From contig CAWIZO010000001.1 of NCBI GenBank assembly GCA_963840665.1, positions 62,001 through 126,000 on the forward strand: DNA of 64,000 bases, in the 5' to 3' direction. Of the stretch, positions 38,018 to 47,218 are shown one piece after another. This DNA is from DATFTE01 sp963840665 (GTDB taxonomy: Bacteria; Acidobacteriota; Terriglobia; Terriglobales; Acidobacteriaceae). The notes under the pieces are model-generated. The model saw nothing but the letters and a program-made list of their open reading frames with translations, did no database searches and was not told the DNA's origin. The number at the start of each line of letters is the position of its first letter. Within the stretch, counting starts at the first letter, position 1. Both the position numbers and the translations under genes were made by a program.

Positions 38018-38312
38018 GATGAGATGGTTAAGGCCCCAGAATTCTAGCATGCTGCAAACGGCAGTCCGGAGGAACGGAGATTACTTTGGTCAGCGTGCAA
38101 ACCAGCAGAAATGAGTTTTCAGCACTCCTGTACTTCCGTGTCCTTAAGGTTTGCATCCCCGGGTGATCTAGGGCATCCGCCTCCAGTTAGTACGTTCCAG
38201 GACGTAGGTAAATTTCGAAGTAGGGACATAATGTCTCAAGATTCCCAGCTTCTCCCCTGCCCGGGTCTCCCGGCGCCTTTCGCTTGTCGCTTTCTTTTTT
38301 CTCGCTCTTTGA

Positions 38313-40071
38313 GCGGTTTGTGCAATACAACGAATCCTTGTGCAAGAACCAGCCCGCAACTGCACTACCAGTCAATTCGGCCAGTATGACGGTCCGGCAG
38401 AGTTGCCGCTGGTGTACGTGCTGAGCGCCTTGTCCGACACACCGGCACCGGGAAGAAAACCACCGTGAACGCGGGCGGCGACTTGCAGTCAGCGATCAAC
38501 GCCGCAGCTGCGGCGACACGCTGATGCTGCAGGCGGGCGCCACGTTTACCGGAAACTATAATTTCCCCAACAAGAGTTGTGACAACCAGCATTGGATCAT
38601 TGTGCGCACCGCATCGGCAGATTCCACTCTGCCGCCCGAAGGAACACGGATTACGCCGTGTTATGCGGGAGTGGCGTCTTTACCAGGAAGGCCATCGCTG
38701 AATTGCAAATCGACAAAGAACGTCATGGCGAAGCTGGTGTCAAAGGTCACGGCAACGGCTCCGGTCACGTTCGCTTCGAGCGCGAGCCACTACCGCTTGC
38801 TGGGGTTGGAAATCACACGCCCCGTAGGCGGAGGCATTGCCTATGCCTTGATCAGCATGACCTCGAATAGCGCGAACGACCACCTGGTGTTCGACCGTCT
38901 GTGGCTGCACGGAACGGCGCAGGACGAAACGCAAAAAGGCGTGTCGCTGTTCTCCAGCACCAACCTGGCCGTGGTCGATTCCTACTTCACGGACTTCCAC
39001 TGCATTTCCATCAGCGGCGCTTGCACCGACGGTATTGCGATTGCTGGCGGCAACGGCGATCTGTCCATGGGCCCCTACAAGTTTGATGACAACTTCCTGG
39101 AGGCGTCGGGCGAGGGTATCCTGCTGGGCGGGTCAGAAGCGACTCAGACACCCGGTGATATCGAGGTCCGCTACAACCACTTCTTCAAGCCGCTGACCTG
39201 GCTTAAGGGTCAGGAGGGTTATGTGGGTGGAAGCAACGGCAATCCGTTCATCGTGAAGAATCACTTCGAGTTAAAGAATGCGCAGCGGGTGTTATTCGAA
39301 GGCAACATTCTGGAATACAGTTGGGGAGGTTTTTCCCAAGTAGGATTTTCAGTCCTCCTGACCCCTAAAAATCAGGCTAGCGGAAGTCTGAATGTTTGCC
39401 CGCTCTGCCAGGTGACGGATGTGACGGTGCGTTACAGCACGATCAGTCACGTCGGTTCGGGACTGCAGGTAGCCAACGGGTTGTCGAGCAACAACGGCGC
39501 CCCCTTGGCCGGCGAGCGCTATAGCATTCACGACATCACGGTGGATGATATCAACCCGACTTTGTACGCGGGTACCGGAGTCCTGGCGCAGGTCTCGATG
39601 GGCGTCGGAGCGCCGGTGCTGCAGGATGTGTTGTTCAACCACATCACCGGATTTCCCTATGACGAAGTATTGAATGTGGGTGACGACACATCGAGTCCGA
39701 AGATGGCCAACTTCACCTTCAATAACAGCATCGTGACTGCCGGGCTCTATCCGGTGTGGTCCACGGGAGGCACGACCAACTGCGCCTTCTCCGACAAGCC
39801 AATCACAACGCTTCCCGCTTGCTTCAATCCCTGGTACTTCACGAATAACGCGATCGTTGCTCTCCCCAAAAACACGCCCATCAACGATTGGCCGACAGGA
39901 AACTTCTTTCCCGCCAATATGACGGCGGTTGGTTTCACCAAATACAACAACGGGAGCGGCGGGAACTATCAACTGCTTCCCACCAGTCCCTATAAAAATG
40001 CCGGGACCGATGGGTTGGACCTGGGAGCGAACATCACCATGATCAACTCGCTGACGAAGAACGTCTACTAA
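38313..40071 (+). pseudogene. Secreted right-handed beta-helix protein, paralogue 2, frameshifted at the 5' end
   Basis: The 515-residue open part (from 38524) aligns along its length with paralogue 1: LMLQAGATFTGNYNFPNKSC, DHLVFDRLWLHGTAQDETQK, LAVVDSYFTDFHCISISGAC, FELKNAQRVLFEGNILEYSW, CPLCQVTDVTVRYSTISHVG and YSIHDITVDDINP. Upstream, QYDGPAELPLVYVLSALSDT (from 38382) and TTVNAGGDLQSAINAA continue in other frames, with single-base shifts near 38450 and 38510 (a T lost before GCGGCGACACG). The signal peptide cannot be read with confidence, so the true start lies upstream of 38313. Confidence 0.78.
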
Positions 40072-40293
40072 GGACACACGAATTCGGTTCGCTGGACGAT
40101 CGCGAATCTTTTCGAGTGGAGTTGCGGGGTCAGCGTGAATTTCACGCTGGCCCCGGTTGACACATGACGTTGGACTAGCGACAATATTTCAACGCCGCTC
40201 GTGATCTGTGCCTTCCACTGAGACTTTGCAGTTGGCTTTCTAGTGAACTGGTCCAGATTTCTTCTCTCATCTTAAGTACTCTTTGAGGCCCCC

Positions 40294-41127
40294 ATGCGAT
40301 GGCGCGAAGTTGTGCGTGGATCAGTCGAGGCGTTAAAAGCGGTCAATCTTTCTTCCTGTCGACTGGCACTGCAAAAACCGGAATACTTACGAGAATATCT
40401 TTCGTTCTGTGTCCGCAAATATGACGAACTGGTCGGGCGAGGACTGCCAACGCGCAGTGTGCTGAAGGAGTTAGCGCCTTCCGATCTTGACCTTGTGCGT
40501 GTGCCCGCTCGCTTTCAAACAGGAGGAGGTACGGAACCGCGCGAAATCCTGACACTGGCGGCGGTGACGCGACTGCTGCGGCCCAAGCGCGTCTTCGAGA
40601 TCGGTACCTTTAACGGCCGTACCACCGCCATCTTCATTTTGAATTCGCCCGCGGAGACCGAGATCTACACCTTGGATCTCCCGCCTGAGGGAAACCGTCT
40701 CCATGGGTACCTTTCGACCGACATCGATCTGGTAAAGGATCGGCGTCCCGAAGACTTTCTGACCAGGGCGGGGCTGTCAGGCCGTTACCAGCAGATTTAT
40801 TGCGATTCGATGCAGTTTGATCCCGAGCCTTTCCGCGACACGATCGAGCTTGGATTTATCGACGGCGCCCATGCGGAGGAATTCGTTCGCAACGACACCA
40901 TGAAAATGGCGGTGATGATGTCGCGCCGTGGATATGTCTTCTGGCACGACTACGGAGGTCGCGGCTCTTTTCAACCGCTGTCGAAGTATTTGGAGTCGCT
41001 GCCGATCGAGATCTACCGAGTCCCGAGGACCTCACTGGCCTGGACTACGGCTGCGGAAATTAAGAAGCTCGCGCCCCGGCCCGCGGAGTCTAATCTTCTC
41101 GAAGATATGAAGTTGCGAGCAGGCTGA
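40294..41127 (+). CDS. Class I SAM-dependent methyltransferase (Methyltransf_24 type)
   Basis: 277 residues. After a helical start the Rossmann core shows VFEIGTFNGRTTAIFILNS (SAM-binding loop), IYTLDLPPEG, then ELGFIDGAHAEEFVRNDT and GYVFWHDYGGRGSF. These match the family found next to glycosyltransferases in surface-sugar clusters. The acceptor may be a sugar hydroxyl or a cephalosporin-hydroxylase-like substrate; not determined. GAGG at 40286 precedes the ATG. Complete, with no frameshift. Confidence 0.83.
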   Translation: MRWREVVRGSVEALKAVNLSSCRLALQKPEYLREYLSFCVRKYDELVGRGLPTRSVLKELAPSDLDLVRVPARFQTGGGTEPREILTLAAVTRLLRPKRVFEIGTFNGRTTAIFILNSPAETEIYTLDLPPEGNRLHGYLSTDIDLVKDRRPEDFLTRAGLSGRYQQIYCDSMQFDPEPFRDTIELGFIDGAHAEEFVRNDTMKMAVMMSRRGYVFWHDYGGRGSFQPLSKYLESLPIEIYRVPRTSLAWTTAAEIKKLAPRPAESNLLEDMKLRAG

Positions 41128-41142
41128 GACCTTCCGCCGCTT

Positions 41143-43443
41143 TTACGACTTCAACTGCGAGAGAGCTTTCCTCACATCGGCCGCAGACGAGTAGTTAGGG
41201 TTGATCTTCAGCACCCGCTCCAGATGTTGGCGAGCCAATGCGGGCTGGTCATCTTTTTCGTAGGCTAGGCCCAGGTGGTAGTGCACCGTGGGATCGTCGG
41301 GGGCTTTGTTCTTCTCCGCCAGCTTGAGCGATTCCTGGAAGAGATCGATGGCTGATTTGTACGCGCCCTTCTGGTAGTAAACCCACCCCAAGGTATCGGC
41401 GGCGTTCGGAGAATCGGGCATGCCGCGGCGTCCCGTCTGCGCGAGCGACAGGGCGACGTCGACGTTGCCTCCGCTCTGCAACAGGACGTAAGCCAGGTTA
41501 TTCGAAGCCAACGGATTGTCGGGCTTCAGGTCGAGCGCCTTCTGGTAAGCGGCTTTGGCGTTCGTCCAATCCTGCTTCGATTCGTACAACTCTCCCAGCA
41601 AGATGTAGAAGCTGATCTCGCGAGGATTGTCCTGGATCGACTTCTGATAGGTTGCGATCGCCTGATCGGTCGATCCGTTGGCCACCTGCACTTGGCCCAA
41701 CTTCAGCAGCGCGTCGGAATTACTTTTGTCGAGTTCGGCAGCTTTACGGAAGGCGGCTTCGGCGCCGGCGTTGTCTTTCTTGTTCTGGAAGAGTGCGGTG
41801 CCCAGCAGATCGTAGAATCCGCTGTTGTTTGGGACCTTGGCGATTTGGGCGTTCGCGGCAGCGACTGCTTTGTCGAACTGCTTTTCGGCGATATAGCTGT
41901 TCATCAGCCCACTCAGCGAGTCCGTGGACGTCGGATCTTTGTCGAGTCCGGTCTGGTAGGCCTTTTCGGCCTCCGCATACTGTTTTTGCGTCAGGCGCAG
42001 GTTGCCCAATTGCACATAGCCGACGGCGCTTTGCGGGGAAATCTGTATGGCGTGGTTCGCATCCTGCTCGGCTTGAGGGAACTGTTTGCGGTTGATGAAG
42101 GAAACAGCACGCAGAGCGTACCCGTCGGGGGAACCGGGTTGTAGCGCGATGATCTGTGTGGCGCTCTGCTCAAGCGACTCCATATCGCCCTTACGCAGAG
42201 CGACAGCGGCCAGCGCGCGATGAGCCTCGGACAAGTCGGGACGCAAGCGGATTGCGTTGCGCCATTCGTTTTCAGCGCGGGCCAGATCGCCTAACTGATC
42301 GAATGCGATTCCGAGATGGTAGTGAGCGATGCCGTTATCAGGATCATTCTTCAGCGCGTTCTGCAACGTGTTGGTGGCGTCGTTGAGCTGACCCTGGCGA
42401 ATCTGGATCTGGCCGCGGAAAATCATGGCCTCGGTATCGTTGGCATTCGCTTTCAGAATCTCGTCATTGAGCTTGCCGGCATCGTCGAGACTGTTCTTCA
42501 GGATGAGCAGCTGAATGTAGTTCTTCTTGGCTTGCAGATCCTTGGGATGATCTTGGTAGATCGATGCGTATTCTGCGGTGGCTTTATCGATGTCGCCGAT
42601 CGCGAAATAGAAGTCGCCCAACATGCGATAGCCAACGGGATCGTCCGACAGATCTCTCTTCACCTGCTTCAGGAAATCTTCAGCTTCGGTTTTCTTCCCC
42701 TGCGCCATGTAGAGCCGGGCGAGCGCGGCGCGCGGATCGGGATTCTTTGGCTCGATCTCAATCGCGTGCTTGAAAGTCTGCTCCGCCTCCGGATAGCGGC
42801 TCCGAGCTTGGTAGTAGCTCCCCAATGCGAGCTGGCCGTTCATCGCCTTGGGGTTGATCTCTACTGCTTTTTTGAAATCGGCTTCCGCGGTGTCGGGCTG
42901 GTTACCGCGCATGTAGAGCAGGCCGAGATTCAAGTATGACTCGTAAAGCTCAGGGCCGAGAGCGATCGCCTTCTGCATCTCCTGAATCGCGGCGGGAAGC
43001 TCGTCTTGCGCAGCCAGCAAATTGGCAACAGCGACGTGCGTCTGAGGGTTATCCGGCTGCTTCGAAATCAGGAGATCGGTTTGTTCTTTTGCCTGCTTCA
43101 GATCGCGTCCGGCGATGAGCAGGTTGGCGAGATCGATGTGGGCTTGGTAATTGTCGGGCTGTAATTCGAGCGTGCGGCCGAGTTCCTGGTAAGCGCGTGT
43201 CCATTCCTGCAGTTTCAAATAGGTGAGAGCGAGTTTGTAATGGCCGTCGCCGAAACGCGGATCGACTTGCACGGCATTGCTGAACTGGATCGCGGCCTCG
43301 CGGTACTTGCCCTTGTCGAAATAGCGTTGACCGCTCTCCATGTACTTCTGTTTGCGCACATTGGGATCGCGAGAGCAACCAACGGTTACGGTCGCGATCA
43401 GTCCGAGAATGATGATCAGACGAACGACTACAGAATGCTTCAT
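41143..43443 (-). CDS. TPR-repeat lipoprotein, PEP-CTERM/exosortase system (PrsT-like)
   Basis: 766 residues from ATG 43443 with GGGAG upstream. MKHSVVVRLIIILGLIATVT followed by VGCSRDP is a lipoprotein signal with the acceptor Cys. At least 18 TPR units follow (for example FSNAVQVDPRFGDGHYKLAL, AYQKALDLKPDNPLASNNLA). Length, lipobox and the place after xrtA and epsI match the PrsT family of exosortase loci, thought to act as a periplasmic or outer-membrane scaffold for EPS assembly. It is the last gene of the xrtA-epsI operon and ends 16 nt from a convergent gene. Confidence 0.9.
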   Translation of the reverse strand: MKHSVVVRLIIILGLIATVTVGCSRDPNVRKQKYMESGQRYFDKGKYREAAIQFSNAVQVDPRFGDGHYKLALTYLKLQEWTRAYQELGRTLELQPDNYQAHIDLANLLIAGRDLKQAKEQTDLLISKQPDNPQTHVAVANLLAAQDELPAAIQEMQKAIALGPELYESYLNLGLLYMRGNQPDTAEADFKKAVEINPKAMNGQLALGSYYQARSRYPEAEQTFKHAIEIEPKNPDPRAALARLYMAQGKKTEAEDFLKQVKRDLSDDPVGYRMLGDFYFAIGDIDKATAEYASIYQDHPKDLQAKKNYIQLLILKNSLDDAGKLNDEILKANANDTEAMIFRGQIQIRQGQLNDATNTLQNALKNDPDNGIAHYHLGIAFDQLGDLARAENEWRNAIRLRPDLSEAHRALAAVALRKGDMESLEQSATQIIALQPGSPDGYALRAVSFINRKQFPQAEQDANHAIQISPQSAVGYVQLGNLRLTQKQYAEAEKAYQTGLDKDPTSTDSLSGLMNSYIAEKQFDKAVAAANAQIAKVPNNSGFYDLLGTALFQNKKDNAGAEAAFRKAAELDKSNSDALLKLGQVQVANGSTDQAIATYQKSIQDNPREISFYILLGELYESKQDWTNAKAAYQKALDLKPDNPLASNNLAYVLLQSGGNVDVALSLAQTGRRGMPDSPNAADTLGWVYYQKGAYKSAIDLFQESLKLAEKNKAPDDPTVHYHLGLAYEKDDQPALARQHLERVLKINPNYSSAADVRKALSQLKS

Positions 43444-43585
43444 TTCCAATTCTCCCAATGTGTCAGCAGGCTAAGCTCCATCTTAATATGCGCCCCGCTG
43501 ATTTACGTTACTGCGATGTTAGCGCCACTCGAAAGTTACCGCCGTCATGTCCGGAATGGAAATCGTCGGTGGAAACAAGAAAAGG

Positions 43586-44233
43586 TCAACGGGGGACATA
43601 ACGATCAATGATCGGACTAAGGTTTCCGGCAAGCGACGTGAGCCGCTGCTCGGCGGCGTCAATGGTTTCCCCCGGCGGGAGGGGAGTCGTTACGCGAATC
43701 AGCGAACCGTCACTGCGGTTCAGGCGCATCGAATCGGTCACCAGATAGAACTTGGCCCAATATTCGCTGGCCACGGCCCGGTCGTGCGCCAGATACCAGT
43801 AGAGAACCAGCATCCGGTCCTCGCCCTTGGCGATCACATAGCGGTTGGCGGGGAACGACGAGTGTCCCGGTAATGAGAGCGTGACCCGACTCGACTCCAC
43901 CGGAGACCAGCCGGCTCCCGGTAGACAATTCTTCGGCGAGTGGATGCTATCGCCGCTGCGCTGGCTGGGGAAATACGCGACAAACAAATCCACGTAGGAC
44001 TGTGAGGGAGCGGGTTCGCGGTAGACCCGCAACAGGAAATCTCCGGCGCCCAGGATATCGAGAATCTCCTGCGGAATGGTGATGTCGGTGCCAGTCCATG
44101 CTCCTAATTGATGAGGAAGAGACGTCAGCGGTTCGCGCTGAGGCACCGTCTCAATTGAGCTGCGTGCGTGCAAGAACAACGCTGTGGCCACGAGCAATAC
44201 GGCGGCTGAAAGAAAGCGCCAGTAAGATTTCAT
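43586..44233 (-). CDS. epsI: EpsI-family protein (exosortase-associated, DUF3485)
   Basis: 215 residues from ATG 44233, overlapping the xrtA stop codon (ATGA). One N-terminal membrane anchor (RFLSAAVLLVATALFLHAR) is followed by the EpsI domain: LPHQLGAWTGTDITIPQEIL, VDLFVAYFPSQRSGDSIHSP, KNCLPGAGW (conserved Cys) and VLYWYLAHDRAVASEYWAKF. EpsI proteins are needed for methanolan EPS production in Methylobacillus and always go with exosortases, but their chemistry is unproven. The longer reading to 44320 lies inside xrtA and is rejected. Confidence 0.92.
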   Translation of the reverse strand: MKSYWRFLSAAVLLVATALFLHARSSIETVPQREPLTSLPHQLGAWTGTDITIPQEILDILGAGDFLLRVYREPAPSQSYVDLFVAYFPSQRSGDSIHSPKNCLPGAGWSPVESSRVTLSLPGHSSFPANRYVIAKGEDRMLVLYWYLAHDRAVASEYWAKFYLVTDSMRLNRSDGSLIRVTTPLPPGETIDAAEQRLTSLAGNLSPIIDRYVPR

Positions 44234-45124
44234 GCGACTTTCTCTCTCGCAGGCCATACCAGCAACAAAAGGTGATGCAGAAGGAAGAGTAGGCCAAGCG
44301 AAACGACAAAGATTAACCAACCGGAAAAGGCGTGGAAGAACCCTTCCGCCTTATCGGGGTCCCAGTACTGCACCAGCAGTCCAGTGCCGACGATGCGTAG
44401 GCTGTTGGCGACGACGGCGATGGGGATCGACGCTAACGCAAGCAGGGTGCGCATCCAGTTGCGGGGTTCCATCAGATAACCGTAAATGACAGCAAGCGTC
44501 CCCAGCGAAAGAAGTGAGCGGATTCCGCTGCACGCTTGCGCTACCTCGAGCGGCATAGCTGGCAGGTTGATGATATTGCCCTCACGGAGAACCGGCACTC
44601 CCGCCAGCGGCAACACATTCGCGGCGACCTTCGAGGCGAGGATCTGCAACGGGAACGTGATCTGATTAAAGATGATTGCCGGGATCGGAATCATCAGGAA
44701 CAGAAAGGCCCAGGGAAACAGCACAACGCGAAAGTAGTTCCAGCCGAGAAAGAAAATCACGAGTCCGGCGATCACCACCAAGAAAGAGACGCGAGAGAAA
44801 AAGCTCGGCGCCAAGTGATCCTACGACGAGCACCGCCAAACCCAGAACCGTAATCGGAAGTCCCGAGACAGAAGGCCTTCGTGACAAGCTCAGCAGATGC
44901 GCGCGATCCTGCCAAAGAACATAGAGGGAGAATGCCGGCACAAAAAAGCCGTGGGAGAAATTCGGGTCCGTCCACCACTGATTCGCAAGCCGGCTGAGGA
45001 TAGGGAAATACAGCCACCCGACCAGCAGGGCGAGCACGATCCCCTGCCAGAAAGCAGGACGCTTGTCGACAGAGCTCGCAGGCTCAGGCAGGGTCACGAC
45101 TTCAGCAGTATGGCTCACAGGCAA
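44230..45124 (-). pseudogene. xrtA: Exosortase A (XrtA), frameshifted near 44800
   Basis: About 298 residues when joined, with eight or so membrane helices. First part: PAFWQGIVLALLVGWLYFPI, WWTDPNFSHGFFVPAFSLYV, TVLGLAVLVVGSLGAELF. After the shift: VVIAGLVIFFLGWNYFRVVL, PIPAIIFNQITFPLQ, the catalytic AQACSGIRSLLSL (Cys), VANSLRIVGTGLL (Arg) and GFFHAFSGWLIFV (His). These are the three catalytic residues of exosortases. The enzyme cuts PEP-CTERM tails and probably links the protein to a carrier. The start is TTG 45124 or GTG 45118; both lack a clear ribosome site. A one-base error is likely. Confidence 0.88.
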
Positions 45125-45619
45125 AAGTTAGGAGGATGTTTTGAGCATATGCGAACTTGATTCCGGGCGCAATGATCGCATTGCAGACCGCGGTAACCTA
45201 CTGAGAGGGGAAATTGTTTCCAATTCCCGGCTTTTGTCTGGAATCGAATCGGACGGAGCAGAAATGGTATAAGTTTTCCCATTCAGCTCTGGTCTGCCGG
45301 TCATCAGGTCGTCCCCTTTATGCCCGCTATGTCCAATATTGGTAGCGAGTTGCGGGAAAGGTTACCTTTCCTAGCCGGAAGTAACTGGGATATGGTTACC
45401 CCAGAAAGGGTAAAAGTTTTCCACTTTCTGCCCTATTGGTATAGGTTAGAGGCTGCAGCCACGTGGCGTTGGATCCCCTCGGATGGATCCTAAACAGCTG
45501 ATAATATGTGACTTGCTCACTCTCTGAGGAAAGTTAGGGAAGATGGTACTGACCTTGCTTCTAGACTGTCTTCACGGTACTTCGCCATCGACTTCCCCCC
45601 GAGCGCGACAAGGCTAATC
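45125..45619. promoter_or_regulatory. Divergent regulatory region between xrtA and the EPS operon
   Basis: No gene is supported in these 495 bp. A perfect 17-bp palindrome, GGAAAGGT-T-ACCTTTCC, is at 45355-45371, and CAGAAAG...CTTTCTG forms a second dyad at about 45402-45430. The words GGTATAAGTTTTCC (45267-45280) and GGTAAAAGTTTTCC (45409-45422) are near-repeats. On the minus strand GG-N10-GC (45151-45164) is a possible sigma-54 promoter 27 nt before xrtA. The region most likely controls both operons. Confidence 0.5.
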
Positions 45620-46567
45620 ATGGAATCAGACCTGTTGAACCATAGCGATCCCGATGTTTCGGCAAGTGACAGCAAAGAGAGGCTTTTCCTGCCCGGGATA
45701 AGTCCGAGCATGATGCCGGTGGAGGTCGTAGTCCGGGAGTTGGCGCAGAACCAAGTTCCGGTATTGCTGCTGGCGGAGGCGGGGGCCGGCAAACGTACGG
45801 TGGCCCGGCGCATCCATGAAGCTTCGGCGCGCCGCGATGAGGGCTTCCGAATGGTGCTTTGCTCGGAGCTCAGCCCCGAAGTGTTCGACGACCACGGGGT
45901 GGAAGCGCTGTTTAGTCGAGGGACGGTATATCTGGAAGAGATTAGTGACTTAGGTACCACCTCCCAGGTCAAGTTGCTGGAAGCGCTCCCCAAAACAGAC
46001 GAGAATCGGAACAGTGCTAAGCGCGCTCGCTTGATTTGCGGAACCTCGCGCGATCTGGAAGCCGAGGTTCGCTCTGGGCGATTCCGCGAGGATCTCTACT
46101 ATCGGATCAGCGGAGTGTGTTTGCGTGTGCCGCCCTTGCGTCTGCGCCGGGAAGATGTTCCGTTGTTGATGGAATTTTTTCTGGCGAAGTACGCGCGAGA
46201 TTTTCGGCGGCCGAAACCGTTGTTGAGCGTAGAGACGCTGCAGTTGTTTCTCGATTACGGGTGGCCGGGAAACGTGCGTGAACTGGAAGATGCGGCCAAG
46301 GCAATTGTGGCTCTTGGGGACGAGGCATTGGCCATGGGCGGGCTCCGCGCCATGCTGGTGAAGTCGGAGCGTGGCAATGGGGGATCGGTTTCCCTGAAGC
46401 AGGCAGCACGAGCCGCCTCGCGGGAAGCGGAAAAAGAACTAATTCTAAGAGTGCTGACTCGCACTCGCTGGAATCGCCGGCGAGCCGCGCAGGAATTACA
46501 GATCAGCTATAAGGCCCTGCTCTACAAATTGAAACAAATTGGGTACGGGGAATATGGCGCCTCGTAA
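45620..46567 (+). CDS. Sigma-54-activator-like AAA+ protein lacking the GAFTGA loop
   Basis: 315 residues resembling NtrC-type activators but altered. The Walker A is LLAEAGAGKRTVARRIH rather than GESGTGKE. Walker B is VYLEEISDL with Glu in place of the first Asp. Between them about 20 residues are absent, including the whole GAFTGA loop that touches sigma-54. The later part is normal: FREDLYYRISGVCLRVPPLR, DYGWPGNVRELEDAAKAIVA and a Fis-type HTH (TRWNRRRAAQELQISYKALL). It may bind DNA without activating sigma-54, as an anti-activator or accessory factor. It is the first gene of the EPS operon, 19 nt before the Wza-type gene. Confidence 0.85.
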   Translation: MESDLLNHSDPDVSASDSKERLFLPGISPSMMPVEVVVRELAQNQVPVLLLAEAGAGKRTVARRIHEASARRDEGFRMVLCSELSPEVFDDHGVEALFSRGTVYLEEISDLGTTSQVKLLEALPKTDENRNSAKRARLICGTSRDLEAEVRSGRFREDLYYRISGVCLRVPPLRLRREDVPLLMEFFLAKYARDFRRPKPLLSVETLQLFLDYGWPGNVRELEDAAKAIVALGDEALAMGGLRAMLVKSERGNGGSVSLKQAARAASREAEKELILRVLTRTRWNRRRAAQELQISYKALLYKLKQIGYGEYGAS

Positions 46568-46586
46568 ACATACCCAGGAGAAGCGA

Positions 46587-47207
46587 ATGAAAAAGCTGGC
46601 AGTGATGACCGGGTTGTTGCTTGCGCTGATGACCACACCGGTCTGGGCGCAGGACAACATGAACGGAAAAGACAAGAAACCGAATGCGCCCATGGGCGGG
46701 GCCAAGGATGCCGCTGCGGTGGCCGGACCCGATTACATCATCGGTCCGGATGACGTTCTTCATGTCTCGGTGTGGAAAGAAACCGATCTCACCAGCACTC
46801 TTCCGGTGCGACCGGACGGCAAGATCTCTATGCCGCTTCTCGACGACGTGCAGGCGGCGGGCTTGACGCCGATGCAACTCGCGAACTCGCTGACCGAGAA
46901 ACTGAAAAAATTCATGGCGGATCCGCGCGTGACGGTGGTGGTCACGGCGATGAACAGCCAGAAAGTCTATATCCTGGGCGAAGTCACACACACCGGAGCG
47001 ATGGCGCTGACACCGAACATGACAGTACTGCAGGCGATTGCCAGCGCCGGCTTCACGCAGTTTGCCAACACCAAAGGAATTTACGTGCTGCGCACCGAAA
47101 ACGGCAAGCAGCAGAAACTTCCCTTTAATTACAAGCAAGTGGTGAAAGGCGAGGCCATGGACCAGAACGTCCTGTTGCGGCCTGGCGACACCATTGTGGT
47201 CCCGTAA
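46587..47207 (+). CDS. Polysaccharide export protein, Wza/EpsE type (Poly_export and SLBB)
   Basis: 206 residues from ATG 46587, with AGGAG at 46576-46580. The signal peptide MKKLAVMTGLLLALMTTPVW to AQ is followed by the Poly_export domain (DYIIGPDDVLHVSVWKETDL, LPVRPDGKISMPLLDDVQAA, RVTVVVTAMNSQKVYILGEV) and one SLBB domain (GAMALTPNMTVLQAIASAGF, NVLLRPGDTIVVP). It forms the outer-membrane or periplasmic export channel for the polysaccharide. There is no lipobox, unlike E. coli Wza. It is followed after 11 nt by the barrel protein. Confidence 0.94.
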   Translation: MKKLAVMTGLLLALMTTPVWAQDNMNGKDKKPNAPMGGAKDAAAVAGPDYIIGPDDVLHVSVWKETDLTSTLPVRPDGKISMPLLDDVQAAGLTPMQLANSLTEKLKKFMADPRVTVVVTAMNSQKVYILGEVTHTGAMALTPNMTVLQAIASAGFTQFANTKGIYVLRTENGKQQKLPFNYKQVVKGEAMDQNVLLRPGDTIVVP

Positions 47208-47218
47208 GGAAAGACTTA

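Noticed and set aside
45339..45500. Further sigma-54 promoters before the EPS operon
   Set aside because: TTGGTAGCGAGTTGC (45339-45353) has GG and GC one base too close. TGG-N10-GC at 45484-45498 has the spacing but no other match.
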